Below are positions 9,766-22,720 of a DNA stretch of 64,000 nucleotides, piece by piece. A program made the position numbers and the translations under genes. Each line of letters starts with the position of its first letter. The first letter of the stretch is position 1. Under the pieces are notes generated by a model. The model had not been told where the DNA came from. It saw only the letters and a list, made by a program, of their open reading frames with translations, and did not search any database. The stretch spans positions 48,287,711 to 48,351,710 of the forward strand of contig CM018683.1 of the NCBI GenBank assembly GCA_009363875.1, in the 5' to 3' direction. The DNA comes from Mikania micrantha (lineage: Eukaryota; Streptophyta; Magnoliopsida; Asterales; Asteraceae).

Positions 9766-12260
9766 TAGATCTGCTTAGGTGAATGAGATGATAGTATCTT
9801 CTCACGTGATTTATAGTAAAATGATGAGGCATTGCTAATTAAATTTAAAAAAATTGCATGGTTGACAAAAGTCTAACTTAAAGAAAATGTCACCCCACTT
9901 GAAATAAAATGGACACTTTGCATTTAAAGTTGAATTATTATTTTATTGTTTTAATGGTATTGGCATGATAAACAATGTAACACGCTTTGTACCATGTTAC
10001 TATCAAAATTAACTACACGTTGACTGATTCCAAAAAGTTGATTTTACATAAAAAAAAAAGTCGGCCTTCAAGGCCGAGTACTCGTCGAGTACTCGCTTTA
10101 AGGAGTTGTTTCGAGACCGAGTACTTCTCAACTAATACCTGACTACTTCCTGGCTAGGCCGAATACTCTCATATACTCGATCCAAGGAGTTGTTCCAACC
10201 TGTGATCGCTTAACAACTTTTGCAACCTTGCGTAAAAGATTTAAATGGTTCAAATTTGTTCGTTTTTGATTATCATCATGTAATAACACGAGTAATTTGG
10301 TGCATATGCAATCGGTATTGCGGGTAAAAAATCATGTAGCAATCCGTACATCAATTAATTTGCAAATATATAGACACCAAGATTTCTTAGCTTTAAACCA
10401 TCTAAATCAATTTGACCATGTCATTTTTCCACATCTAAATTATTAGTTTTGCTTTGGATCAAAAATCTCAAGCAATGCTGATTCAAGGTTAAAAGGAACA
10501 TCATATCCGTCTAATTAATGTTGTCCAGCATTGTTACATGGTTACATAAAGCTATTTTATAAAAGTCAAAAGAATAAAAAGTCAAAAATTATAAATAAAT
10601 TTTGTTTGAACGACTAATTTTTAGATTATTGACGGATTACTGGAGTATCATTACGCCACTATCAGTATAAATAAATTTTGTGGGATTTGAAGCTAGGATC
10701 ATTTGGTTCATGAGTCTTATCCTACCACCAAGATACCACTAGGCTGTAATGCCTTTGAAATTATAAATCAATAGATCACTAAATAAGATGTATATTTTTA
10801 CCAATGAGTAAGGCTGATAAAATGGATGAGGGTGGACTTACATCGTTCAGAGGCTTTGCTAAACTGGCTATCAGGATAGAGATAGAGTAAGATGAAATGC
10901 TTTATTTAATTTAAGGCGATTCCATTAGGGATTTCTACCTTAGTAGATGGAAGACCAACCAAATCTCAATTTCTAAAGATAAAACTGACTTCTTTCAAGT
11001 GGTCGACGAAAGCTTTCTTTCACACCCTCATCTCTCGCCACATGTTGATGATGTCACTGAATACTCTGAGAAGGTCACGGAAGCATTGTAGTGATGTCTC
11101 AAAGATTGGGTGTAACTTACTTGATCCAGTATCAAAACACACAGATTAACTTAAAGATAATATATTACAAGGGTTTCGTCATCACAACCAAACTTACTGT
11201 TTACAAACTAATCTTATTACACAAACTAAATTACTTAATTACAAGTGTTTAAACGTACAACTTCGTCGATGCTCACTGTTTACCTGCAAATGATTTGAGT
11301 TTGGAAGGGTCAGTATAAAGCTGGTGAGTTCATAATGTTTATGTTAAACAATATGTTATGATATGCAAGTTTTCGATATACGGTATTCAAGATAACCATG
11401 AGACCCGTATCTAGTACTTTCAGACACATCTACGTTTTACGAAGACACCACCCGTCAGTAATATCTTTATGCCTCGTTATCTTAATGTCTATCACTAACA
11501 TTAAGAAAGTGTTTCGGAAACAGGTAACAAATATTCACAGCAAGGGGAGTTGCAAGCTCCTAGCAAATGGGTTGTCAGCCGATAGTACTATCAATGCTTC
11601 CTGTTCAGCCCCGCATGGGTTCACTAGATACAGTTTCAAGAGATGCAGACTTTTTGATACTGTGATAAAGAGATAATGGCAAAATCCCATGAAATCTTAC
11701 AAAAGTCACATGAAATCACACAAATAACAGTGATACATATCATATGTTCAAGAAATATTTCATAGTAATACGTCGATGTTTATAAAACATAATATAATAA
11801 AAGGGGTTGTACGAAACTCACCTGAGGTCTCAAAATAGCAGCGTCACAAGCAGACTGGTAATAATAGCTTAATTCTGCATTAGTTTATGTTTAATAAGTT
11901 ATTTATGTTTAAACTTACAGATTAGATCTTTCTGAACGTCCAATGTCAAAGACATTGCATTGAAAGTCATCAAACTGACATTAGGTATTTAATTAGTTGA
12001 TTTAATGTAATATCAAACAATGTATGATAATGTAGGAACCTATACTGATTCAGGTTCCTAATACGAGGTTGATGACTCATTTGATTAATCATAATATTCT
12101 CAGATTAACTAAATAGATATTGTTGTTGATTATATTATTGAAACAATTTCTAGATGGATTTATGGCTTAGGATTGATCAATTCTTGTTATTGATCATCCA
12201 GGTATTATGAAACATAAGAATGTGACATTGGAATGGTTTAATAACCATATTTAACATACT
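9766..12260. repeat. Unassigned non-coding stretch, probably old transposon debris
   Basis: I see no gene; the 92-codon frame at 11398 has no recognisable domain. At 10062-10185 lie palindromes, including CGGCCTTCAAGGCCG and two CGAGTACTCG copies in a row, a style seen in the LTRs of G2, G4 and N1. At 11324 CTG|GTGAGTTCATA matches the leader-intron donor of the G3 and G4 LTRs. The right part may include the original left flank of the duplicated segment that begins by 12261. Confidence 0.4.
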
Positions 12261-12755
12261 AATCTGACTGTTATCATAAACATCAGATAGTTATTCCAAT
12301 GATTATCTTAATGATTGTGATTAGTTTGAAACACTTGGATTTAACCATGCATTTCAAGGATTGATCAAGATAATCACATACATTATTACAATCAAATGGT
12401 TTAAACCATTATAATCATAGGTATAGTTTAATGATAATCGGGCATTACAACGGATCAAAACAAGAATTTAACCGTTAACATATCAAGTTCTTCATTTATA
12501 ACCATTCCTAGCCATTATCTAGACAATAATCAACAACCCTAACTATTGCATTACGTTCAAAAACAAGATCTAATCAAACCATTATCTAACTAGTATGATA
12601 AAACGAATCGTTACCTAATTGAACGGATTTTTCGGGTAGAAATGATTATCAGCACTTGTAGATACGTTCCTTGGTGCGATCCGTGGGTTTTGATGGCTTA
12701 GAAATGAGATTTAGATGATAAATCTTCGAGTTCTTCGTCTAGAAATGAAAGTAGG
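12261..12755. repeat. Second copy of the G1 left flank
   Basis: Near-identical to 1-495 with the same junction to an LTR (GTAGG then TGTGACA). Duplicated flanking DNA means that a segment containing the insertion was copied, rather than the element inserting twice. Confidence 0.8.
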
Positions 12756-15598
12756 TGTGACAATCCGACTTTTCGAGTTAACCTCGTTAACCCTCGTAGG
12801 CCCAATAAGGCCAATGAAGGCCCAACAAGGCCAAGGAAGGCCCAGTAAGGCCCAATGGAGTCTAGGTAGGCCCAATAAGGCAAAGTCAAGCCCAATGAAA
12901 TCAAGGAAGGCCAATGAGGCCCAAGTAGGCCCACTAAGGCCAAAGGAGGCCCAAGATAGGTCCAATGAGTTTAATGTAGGCCCAATTTCACTTGATGAGG
13001 CCCACATTGCGACAATTCGATATTTGGGCTTAATTTCGTTAATCAAAAGTTAATGAAATCATAGGAAATCAACCTATATTAAATAAATAGGGATTTAATG
13101 GATTAAATTGGTTACCTAACACTTAAATTGCAAAGATTAAATTATAAATTCATGGAATACTAAATCGAACATCAAAACAACAAGGATTAGGGGTATATTT
13201 TAATTTAAACTTGTAATTTTGACTTTGTGAAGTCAAAATTCGTCACATTCAAGGAGTAAACCAAGAACCCAATGTAAATTCGAAACTGATAATCAAATTA
13301 AACGGTATTAATCATTATTAGGATGATAATTATCATCAATGGCACGTTTAATTTCATGATTAATATCGAATTGAAACTCACATCACACTCAAGAGCCGTA
13401 ACCGTTACCAATGAGTAGCAAATTCGTATAAACCAACTGTGATTCACACAATTGAACCTTATCACACTATAATCGGCACTTTTAGCAACTCTAGCATACA
13501 TCAATTCAAACTCAGGAGTTGCGGATAGTCGAAATCGATTGAAGGGGGGTCGAAGAACAACCTTATAGTCGAAGTACTTTGATTCAAGCTCCAATCAGGT
13601 AAAAACCTATACCTAAACATCCTAAAACATCCGACTAAGCAAACCTCTATGCCAATTTCTGTTCTAAACATCGAAAGATAGGAGATCAAGTTCTAGGGTT
13701 CATCATTGTGAACGAATTGGGGGTCGTTGATCGAACGAGTTTGAAAACCAAATTAAAATATATGGATAGTTTCAGAAGATCCCGAATAAGCTAACACACA
13801 TGACAATTTCATGTAATGTACACGATTTATTTGATTTCGATTTCTAGGGTTCTAAGCATAAACGGGTTTGGGGGTTTTCAACTTAATGAGTATTAGAATA
13901 AAATTAATGCACATGTATAGTTTCAGAAGGGTTCGGTTAAGCTAACCCATGTATCAATTTTAGTGAGTAACATCGAATTGGTTGAATTCTAGTTTCTAGG
14001 GCTTGTTATAAGAACGAATTAGGGATTTCGGATTAATTGAAGTTAATAATCAAATTAATCATTACAGAAGGTTTCGAAATTAGGGAATTGATGAAAACCC
14101 TATGAATTAAAGATCAAGTGGACATCAATTCGATTGATTTTGATTAGAAATTTACGGATTGGAATTCGATCATGTATATAACCAATTAATCGGGTTATAG
14201 TGGTTTGTTTTCGAATTAAAACCACATGTAGAGTCGGTTGAATGTCAGAAACAAAAGCCCTATGGTTTCATGGACTATCGAGATCGAATTCGTGGTCAAT
14301 TTGGGACTTTTTGCTTCGGCTATAGTAAGAAATAGGGAAATCAGATTTGTTGTGAATAAAGGAATTCAAATAAGACTTGATTAATGAAAAATGAGATAGA
14401 TCAGATGGTAAGTTGGGTGTATGTTGGATTGGAGGTCACGGGTTCGAACCCGGCCCCAACCATTTTTGGGTTTTAACATTATTTTAGTGTTTTAATCATA
14501 TCTCACTCGTTTTAACTCCGATTCGAGCCATTCGAATTGCGTTAGAACCAGAATTAAATTTCGGACGAATTAGAATAATAAAATTTACATTTTAATCCAA
14601 AAACGAAATCGCGTATAATTACGATTATTTAAATAAAATCAAATATGATTTTATTTAAACGATTTCTAAGTCCCGCGTACATACGTATGCATATCTTTAA
14701 CACTCTAACATACGTATGTTGACACGTATGTGATTCCAAGCACAAAACGATATCTCGAATAACACTAGGTTATTGTTTAAACACAGATTCTTCGTAGAAG
14801 GATTTCTTACACGAGCTTTTAGTGTGTGATCATTCTGCTATTATCAAAGGTGCGTACACGGCCCCTTTCTTATTTTAAACTGTTTTGGGGGAGAAAACAT
14901 GTGCAACAAACTGTTTTTAGATACATATCACTTGCATGAGTTAGCTGTTTACATTATGTGATAACATATCAACTTGAAAGTCCTTACACACCTCGAACCG
15001 TTTAGTTTGCTGTAATGCAAAGCGTGGTAGTTGGAAATAGATCTATTAGGTTTGACAAACCTCACCTGGTAGATGGGATCTACGCAGGTGTTTGACTGAC
15101 CAAACACAATTTTACTATTGTTGTGATAGACAATAGTGGCAAGGCGAAAACATGCTATAGCATGGCAATCCGTCAGCTTCGGTGTCGAACACGTATGTAA
15201 ATAGTTTATATGACTAGCTATCATGACTGTGCATGTGTGATTATGTTATCTACAATCTTATTATTCAAACTGCTGTTTTGAACATTATGAATACTTAAAA
15301 CCTGTGTTATGCACCAACCATTGTGTTGACTTGATTTGCATGTTTTCTCAGGACGCTAAGGCGCGCGTTAAAGCTGGCATGGACTAGGAGATAGAGTCTC
15401 ATGCATTTCAAACATTTTGAATCTTTGAATTTGAACATTTAAGTATTTTGTTTTGTAATGTTCACTTTTAACTGTTATTGGTTTTATAACGCTTCCGCAA
15501 CTTTTGAAAAACTCTGATGTTATGATTTAAAGACCAAAGTATGTTTTGAAAATTCATATAGAGGTCTTCGCTATGTCTAATGATCGGAGATCCTGGTT
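12756..15598 (+). repeat. Second G1 LTR copy, truncated at its 3' side
   Basis: Matches 496-3328 with only a handful of substitutions and a 10-bp insertion (CCTAAAACAT-like tandem word) near 13621. It lacks the last 54 bp of the LTR and all of the internal region; C1 sequence follows. It keeps the GGCCCA array, the tRNA-like segment and both leader-intron junctions. Confidence 0.88.
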
Positions 15599-15617
15599 TG
15601 TCTAATGATCTCAGATC
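15574..15617 (+). repeat. Short direct repeat at the G1/C1 junction
   Basis: TGTCTAATGATCGGAGATC (15574-15592) is followed 25 bp later by TGTCTAATGATCTCAGATC (15599-15617). The intact LTR has this word once, at 3304-3322. The second copy is fused to C1 sequence. Confidence 0.75.
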
Positions 15618-15798
15618 TTTGTGATTGTTATAGAACTGTGTGTTCTTATTATGTACTCTTGTATCTGATTTCAGTATTAATGAAGAGAATGTTTATAAGA
15701 TTGATTGTATTGTCTTTGATTCATATAGATTGTATCTAGATTCCGCATAGATTGAATTGTTAATAGAATTCCAGTGAGAGATCCAGAGCATTCTATAG
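15599..15798 (+). repeat. Remnant of the C1 5' LTR
   Basis: About 180 bp between the junction repeat and the primer site, with a TTAATGAAGAGAATG segment as is common near the 3' end of copia LTRs. The LTR end is probably near CCAGAGCA (15790). Because Sirevirus LTRs are usually longer, I read this as a truncated LTR. No 3' partner lies in the window. Confidence 0.5.
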
Positions 15799-15810
15799 TG
15801 GTATTAGAGC
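15799..15810 (+). other. Primer binding site of C1
   Basis: TGGTATTAGAGC differs by one base from the initiator methionine tRNA complement TGGTATCAGAGC. It marks the start of the C1 internal region. Confidence 0.75.
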
Positions 15811-16044
15811 TTTTGGAGGAGTTCTATACAAGTTTTTGAAGACTATCAATCACTCTTGAAGATTCTGAAATGGCTGGAGTTTAATTTTAAGTTTCTGAAC
15901 GTTTTTCTGATATTTCATCATCATTTGTTGACATTTTGCTGGTTGAAAGAAGAGATTTTTCATCAAAAATAGTAAACTAGAATGTTTGAAGCTTTGAAGG
16001 TTTTCCCTCTAGATTTTTAAGACTTTCCTGCCAAAATTTTCAAG

Positions 16045-16335
16045 TCTAAACTATAGGTTCGAGAGACGAACCTGGTTGATTCTTAGCTGAAATCTAAGAT
16101 TTGTTAAGGTTCGTGAGACGAACCTATTCAGTTTGAGGTTCGTGTGTTAAAAGGTTTGGAGAGGTTCGTTAGAAAGGTTTTCAAAAGGTTCGTTTGCTCT
16201 AAAAGGTTTTAACAAAGGTTCGTTTGTCAAGAAGGTTCGTTGACTAAGGTTCGTTGGTCAAGGTTTGAAGAAGGTTCGTTGACCAAGGTTCGATGGTTAA
16301 AGTTTGAAGAAGGTTTGTCTAATTCATAGGTTCAT
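16045..16335 (+). repeat. AGGTTCG-rich array 1, in the C1 gag leader
   Basis: More than ten AGGTTCG words, mostly followed by T, plus several AGGTTTG variants and two CGAACCT copies, lie at irregular spacing in about 290 bp. There is no fixed repeat unit. It lies between the primer site and the gag ATG at 16380. A second array (24010-24790) precedes the env-like ORF. Function unknown. Confidence 0.75.
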
Positions 16336-16379
16336 GAGCTTTTAAAGGAGTAAGAGGTTTGCTGACTAAGTTTGAAACA

Positions 16380-17375
16380 TGGCGGATATTCTTGCAACAG
16401 TTGCTAATCAGAATTCAAAGATTCAGAGTATTTTGATTAGTGAAACTGAGTCGGGAAGCACAAACAAAGAACCAAAATTACTTGATTTGACTGATTATGA
16501 GAACTAGAAAGGTCGGTTTTGAGACCCGGAAAGGTCGGTTTTGAGACCCATCTAAATGGTACTGATACAAATCTTTAGGAAAGAATTTTATCACCATATG
16601 AACGACCAAAGGTGGTTGGAACAGATCTTGATCAAACTCTTGATCGATTGGATGTTGAATAACGAATCAAATATGATTATGAGAAGAAAGCATATTGGAT
16701 GTTAAGTCAAGCCATTCCTAATCAAATTCTTCATCAATTTGATGAACACAAGACATCATATGGATTATGGAATGCATTGAAGGCGAGAGTGGAGGGAAAC
16801 ATCAAACTCAGGAAAATGAAAGCAACTGATTTGAGAATTTCAACTACATAGGCAATGAAAGTCTTGATGCTTTGATTACAAGATATTGACATTTGTTGAC
16901 AGAAGTACATAAGTGTGGTATTGAGTATTCAAAAGAAGAGAAGATATATTGTTTTGCAGGTGCTTTGCTAGATAGATGGAATTCATTGGTATTGACTTTG
17001 AGAGAAAATCTTCCAGGAATGGCACTTATGGAGTTTATTCAAAAGTTAGAAGAACAAGAAATAAAGGACAAGAGAAAAGCTAGAAGAGTTAATGTAACAC
17101 ATGATCCTTCACTTTATGGTGTATCTATTGTTACACCTCCTGTTCAGTCAGCAAAAATACATACAACTTTTGTTTCAGGTACTACTGAGAGTACTTCTGT
17201 ACTATCTGCATCTACTAGTTACTCTCATTCAAGTTCATTGAATAAGAAAAAGTCTGATTCTTCATCTGTTACTCCAATTCAATTGAATACTACAAATCTG
17301 GGAAAGGTGTATATGGAAGCTGTCAGAGATCATATGTCTATACTTTCATGTGTTGTTAGTGCTTATGATGAATAG
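16380..17375 (+). pseudogene. C1 gag, N-terminal part
   Basis: The ATG at 16380 opens MADILATVANQN and runs to DYEN, where TAG replaces the tryptophan expected in the UBN2/DUF4219-type gag. A 22-bp tandem duplication (16508-16551) follows and shifts the frame. More stops occur near 16660 and 16850. From 16893 the frame is open to 17375 and reads as the helical gag core (LTEVHKCGIEYSKEEKI). It is homologous to Ty1/copia gag and inactive. Confidence 0.75.
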
Positions 17376-17512
17376 ATAGCTGGAAGGATACAGAATTCTA
17401 ATCTTACTTTTGAAGATTATGAGCAGATAGATGATGATGAAATGGAATTGATTGATACACTGTGGGCTTTGGCTAGTGCAATTAGAAGAATTAAAAAGTA
17501 CGAGAATAAAAC

Positions 17513-18085
17513 ATGAAAGAAGTTTACCTTTGTCGTAATACAAAGTTTGGATTCAATCTAAAAGCCACACAATGCTACAACTGTGGTGAATTGGGTCATT
17601 TTGCTCGAGAATGTAAAAATCCAAAGAAACAAGGTAACTTGAATCCATTCAAGCCAAAAGAAGCTTATCAAAAGAAAAAGGAGAAGCATGAAGAATTAAC
17701 CAAAGCTTCAATCAATCAAGCAGACGAAGGATATGACTGGGGAAAACAATATGATGATTTAATGGGTGCTTTTATGGCTTCTATGGCTAAAGAAGGAAGC
17801 AAAGGAAAAGAAATGGCTGAGGGGGTAAATAATGATCTTTTGGGGGTAATTGAAAAGTTGAAGGAAATGAATGCTCAACTGACTACTGAACTGTTCGAGT
17901 GCACTGAAGCTAACAAAAAGCTATTTTCAAGAGAAAAAGATTTTGACAAAAAGATAATATATTTGGGAAAAGAAAATGAAGAATTAAAAATTAAAGTTTT
18001 GCAAAATAATCATGCAGTTTCTGTGCATCTCGAATCAGTACCGAAATTGAAAGTTGAACTATCAACAGCTAGAGCAGACGCATAA
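17513..18085 (+). pseudogene. C1 gag nucleocapsid and coiled-coil part
   Basis: The CCHC knuckle CYNCGELGHFAREC is near 17575-17615. It is followed by a basic stretch and a long charged helix with heptad-like leucines (about 17840-18070). A TAA at 18083-18085 interrupts the frame, which continues directly in the next entry. The extended gag with a coiled coil fits the Sirevirus branch of Ty1/copia. Confidence 0.75.
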
Positions 18086-19417
18086 ATGCATAAAAGCAAG
18101 CTTGAGAATTATCAGAATTCTCAGTATGTTATCGATTACTTTGATGCTGTGCAAAGGTCATCGAATGATACTACTGGCTTGGGATTTCATGATGTACCAC
18201 CTCCTCCAAGCTATGTTCCAAGGCCACAACTTGATCCTAATCTGGAAGTGTATACAGCTTCTTTATCTAAATCTGAGTCTGAAAATGTTATTGCACATGC
18301 TAGAGTCTCATCTTCTGATGAAAAGGTGTCACTTGACGGTGATGCTCCAATCATCGAAGATATCACTGAGTCGGAATATTCTTCTGATATTTTGAGACAA
18401 AATGGATACAAAGGAATAAGCGTTGAGAAAAAAACTTTTGAATCCAAGCAGTCAAAATATGAAACTGAACAAGATAAGAATGTGGTTTTTAAAACCACAC
18501 AGGTTTCCAAACTAGTGACTAAAACTAAACCAACCACTACTCTTAAATCGATTGTGTATGTTATATATTCTAATAGACATCAAGGAGAGTCTAGTGGAAA
18601 TTTTCAAAAGAAAAATGTGATTTCTAAAAAGGTGGAATTTTTCTTTGGTAATTTTGGGGTTGGGCACAAGGTTAGATCAATGAGTTTTCAAAAGCAAATG
18701 GATAATTCAAATAAAAATTCAACTGGTTTAAGAAATAAAAGTTCATCTTCAAAGGCTATTTCAAGACCTTTCTGTTCATCAAGTTTTTATGATGAAGCTA
18801 CACCAAAAACTCAAACTATAGAAAGAAAGTGTTACCAATGTGGTAAGATGGGTCACTTGGTTGCTAACTGTAATATAAGGTTCAGTTCAAGTGATTGTGG
18901 CAGTTTGAGGTCTTTCTCACCAAAGGAAACACGAAAGTGTTTTACTTGTTGTGGTAAATGGCATATTTCTGTTAATTGTCCTAATAACAAAGTCAAAAAG
19001 AGTTCTGATGAGGAGTTTCGGGTGCATGTTTCAAGTGGAAGCTCTAGGAAAGATAAACTTAGTGAAGATGAGATGAGAGTTCTAAGGAAATTCAAGCCTG
19101 ATTGTTTTTGGGTGCAAGAAGAAATCAAACAAAAGAAAGGAATTTTTGAAAATAAAAGAAATGTTAAAAAGATTGTGAAAAATGTGACTTCATCTGATGA
19201 TGACTCATTTGAAAACTTTTCATCAAGATCTTCATTTTCAAAACAACCTATCAAATCTAAATCATTTTGGATAATAAAAAATAGATTAGGTGATTTATTT
19301 TCTAAGGAAGAAGAGGACACAAATGATGATGGTTATTCAATCAGGTCATCACAAAAGAATGGAAATGGTCCATTCCGGGAGACTCAATGCCGAAATGGCG
19401 GGGGTCATCCCTTTTGA
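18086..19417 (+). pseudogene. C1 gag C-terminal extension with further zinc knuckles
   Basis: Same frame as the preceding entry. It is a long Ser/Lys/Glu-rich region with CYQCGKMGHLVANC (about 18832-18873) and a decayed knuckle CFTCCGKWHISVNC (about 18938-18979), in which the second spacing is changed from CxxC-GxxGH to CxxCCGKWH. It ends 28 bp before the protease frame. The extra zinc knuckles agree with long Sirevirus gags. Confidence 0.7.
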
Positions 19418-19444
19418 ATAATGACAAGTTTCTTTTAATTTATC

Positions 19445-20008
19445 ATGCAGGTTGCATCCACGGGCCATATTAACAATCGTTGGATTGTTGATAGTGGATG
19501 TTCCCGCCATATGACTGGAGAATTGAACTTGTTAAAAGATTTCAAGCTTGTGAAAGGGAGTTATGTGAACTTTGCTGGAGACAAAGGTTGCCAAATTATA
19601 GGGATTGGTAGTTTGACAAATGGGAAGGTTTCTTTTGAAAATGTTAATTTTTGTAAAGAATTAACTAACAATTTGTTGAGTGTATCGCATATTTGTGATA
19701 AAGATTACAAAGTGATGCTTGACAAAGAAATGTGTTATGTACTCAAGCAGGGATTTAAGATTTCAGAGGAGTGGATTCTGATGACGGCTGATCAGAGCAA
19801 GGATCTTTATGTGCTTGACATGGCAAAGGCGGAGACAGTAAATAATGTGGAAACATGCCTGGTGTCTAAAGCTACTGAACAGGACACACGTTCATGGCAC
19901 AGGCGTATAGGACATATTCACATTCGGAAAATGAATCATCTTGTGCATAATCATTTAGTTAATGGTGTACCTGTAAAATATTTTAAACTTCTGGATGTGT
20001 GTGTATGA
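19445..20008 (+). pseudogene. C1 protease and start of integrase
   Basis: The aspartic protease motif WIVDSGCSRHMTG is near 19477-19515, followed by LLSVSHICD, typical of copia protease. Then comes the gag_pre-integrase/HHCC region (SWHRRIGHIHIRKMNHL, about 19892-19940). A TGA at 20006-20008 breaks the frame just before the CxxC half of the integrase zinc finger. Confidence 0.8.
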
Positions 20009-21142
20009 TATAAAATGGGTAAACAGAAAAGGAAGTCTCACAAAACAAAGAAAATTTTTTCTATTGACATGCCTCTTAAACTTCTTCACATGGATCTTTT
20101 TGGACCCATTAATGTGAAGAGCATAGGTGATGAATCTTATTGTTTTGTGATGACTGATGACTTTTCAAGATTTTAATAGGTTATGTTTTTGAAACATAAA
20201 TCAGATACTTATAATAACTTTGTTTTGTTGATAAATAGGTTGGAGACTTTATATAAGTTAAGGGTGAGGTGTATAAGATTTGGCAAGGGGATTGAGTTCA
20301 AGAATCATCAAATGGAGGAATTTTGTAATTCCAACAGGACTTTGATTGAATATGCGAGAATGATGCTAGTTGATTCTAAACTTCCCATTACTTTTTGGAG
20401 TGAAGCTGTGGCTACTGTTTGTTTTACCCTTAGCAGAGTTTTAATTGTCAAAAGACACAATAAAACTTGTTATGAATTGCTTTAGAATCGGAAGCCTAAT
20501 CTGGAACACTTGGAACCTTTTGGGGCTCCTTGTACAATGCTAAAGAAGGATTCAAAATTCAGTTCTAAAGTTGAAGAGGGTTTCTTTCTTGGTTATAGTC
20601 TTCCAAACAAACATGTGTTTAATAAACGTACGGGTGTTGTGGAATTGTGGTGTCATGTGGATGTCCAACGACATACACCTATACTAAACGGGAAGAGTCC
20701 AGATTGGCTTTTCGATTACAATAAGTTGTTTGAGTATTTTAATATGTCTTTAACTGTTTCTAATGATGAAATAACCTTACAAATGTTGTATGATTTGCAG
20801 AATTCAGATGAACAACGTATTTCTCATCTACCTGAAGATGAAGTCATTAGACCACACGGGGAAGGTACTTCAGAAGTTATTAATGAAGATTGGTCATCAG
20901 AGGATGAAAATGAGGATTTTGAAGATGCTATCTCCCATGATCAAGATATTGATCTGAATATCAACAACCTGGATCATGATGTGGTTGTACCGCAATTGTG
21001 TATCACACGTGTTCATGTCAATCATCCAATTGATCATATTATAGGAGATCCTAATGCAGGAGTGCAGACACGTAGTCAAGTCACAAATGAGGAAAGTATG
21101 TATGTTGAGTTAGAGAAAACTCATGGCAGTCAAGAGCTCTAG
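20009..21142 (+). pseudogene. C1 integrase, decayed
   Basis: The integrase core start LLHMDLFGPI and TDDFSRF are encoded near 20083-20175. Two stops follow, and part of the core is missing between about 20330 and 20350. The C-terminal part (FGAPCTMLKKDSKFSSKVEEGFFLGYS) lies in the frame from 20510. An acidic linker to RT runs to 21142. The D-D-E core cannot be complete. Confidence 0.75.
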
Positions 21143-22720
21143 ATGCATTCAACATTTATTTCTCAAATAGAGCCAATGACTGTAACTGAAGCTTTGCGTG
21201 AGCTGGCCTGGGTGGAGGCTATGCAAGAAGAATTGAATCAATTTCGCAAATTGGGGGTTCGGCATTTGGTAGATTTGCCAAAAGGAAAGAAAAATATTGG
21301 CACACGATGGGTGTTGAGATGTAAACGAGATGACATAGGTGTAATAGTTCGAAACAAAGCTCGTTTAGTGGTTTAGGATTCTTGACAAGTTGAAGGAATT
21401 GATTATGATGAGGTTTTCGCACCTGTGGCGCGATTAGAAGCAATTAGACTTTTTCTTCTTTGGCCGCCCACAAGAAGTTCAAAGTATTTCAGTTGGATGT
21501 TAAATCTGCTTTTCTGTATGGCTCTTTGAAGGAACAGTGTATGTTTGTCAACCCCCGGGCTTTGAGGATCCTATCCATCAGGATCAGGTTTACCTCGTGG
21601 ACAAAGCACTATATGGTCTTCATCAGGCTCCGCGTTCATAGTATGAGACTTTATCGCTCACCTTATTGAACACGGGTTCAATAGGGGTCAGATTGACAAA
21701 ACTTTGTTCTTTCGGGAAAAGGGCAAGGACATTCTCCATGTTCAGATTTATGTGGATGACATTATCTTTGGATCTACTGATGAACAAATGTGCATGGAAT
21801 TCAAAGAGGTGATGATTGATAAATTTTAGATGAGTGCGATGTCAGATATCAAGTTTTTTCTAGGTTTACAAGTTGATCAAATTGATAATGGGATTTTCAT
21901 TCATCAAACTAAATATATTCAAGATGTGCTAAAATGGTTTAGCATGCTTGATTCAAAACCACTTTCCACGCCCATTCAGCCTAATCACGGGATTGAGCCT
22001 GATATTAAGTGGGTGTTGATTGATCCTACACTTTATCGTGGAATTATTGGCAGTTTGATGTATCTGACTACCTCTAGGCAGATATTGTTTTTGCTACAAG
22101 TATCTATGCAATATATCAATCTAAACCTAAGGTGTCACATCTGATAGCAGTCAAACAGATTCTTCGTTATCTGAAGGGTACACCAGACACCGGTCTGTGG
22201 TATCCTAAGGATGATAACTTTTCCTTCAATGCCTACAGTGACTCCGATTATGGAGGATGCAAGACAGATGCTAAGTCCACAACTGGTGGTGCACAATTCT
22301 TGGGGGAAAGGCTGGTCTCTTGGCAATGTAAAAAGCAAACTTCTGTGGCTACTTCAACTTGTTAAGCTGAGTATGTCGCTGCTGCCAGTTGTTGTTCACA
22401 AGTATTGTGGATACAATAACAAATGAGAGACTATGGTATGAATTTTCTTAATACCCCTATACATGTTGATAATGAGGCTGCCGTTGCTGTTACTGAAAAA
22501 TCCAGTGTATCATTCGCGTTCAAAACACATTGATATTCGGTTTTATTTCATACACGATTGTAATGAAAAGAAACTCATTGATGTGGTGAAGATACACACA
22601 AATGAGCAGCGTGCAGACCTTCTCACCAAAGCTTTTGATAAAACTCGTTTTGAGTATTTACTCAAACTCAATGGAATTCGGGTCATGGGTGAGGTCATAT
22701 CAAATCAAATTCTTTCATAA
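21143..22720 (+). pseudogene. C1 reverse transcriptase and RNase H, decayed
   Basis: RT begins with TVTEALRELAWVEAMQEE. The catalytic YVDD codons are intact at 21749-21760, but frameshifts and stops (about 21374, 21669, 21828) split the domain. RNase H has YSDSDYGGCKTDAKSTTG (about 22233-22290), a stop at 22363-22365, and a terminal part (RSKHIDIRFYFIHD ... EQRADLLTKAF) up to 22720. Order protease-integrase-RT-RNase H defines Ty1/copia. Confidence 0.85.

Noticed and set aside
11398..11676. 92-codon ORF in the unassigned stretch
   Set aside because: No recognisable domain, poor start context, and surrounding sequence is non-coding debris.
16045..16335. CRISPR-like array of AGGTTCG repeats
   Set aside because: Repeat word is only seven bases, spacing irregular, no spacers of constant length, and the context is a plant retroelement.
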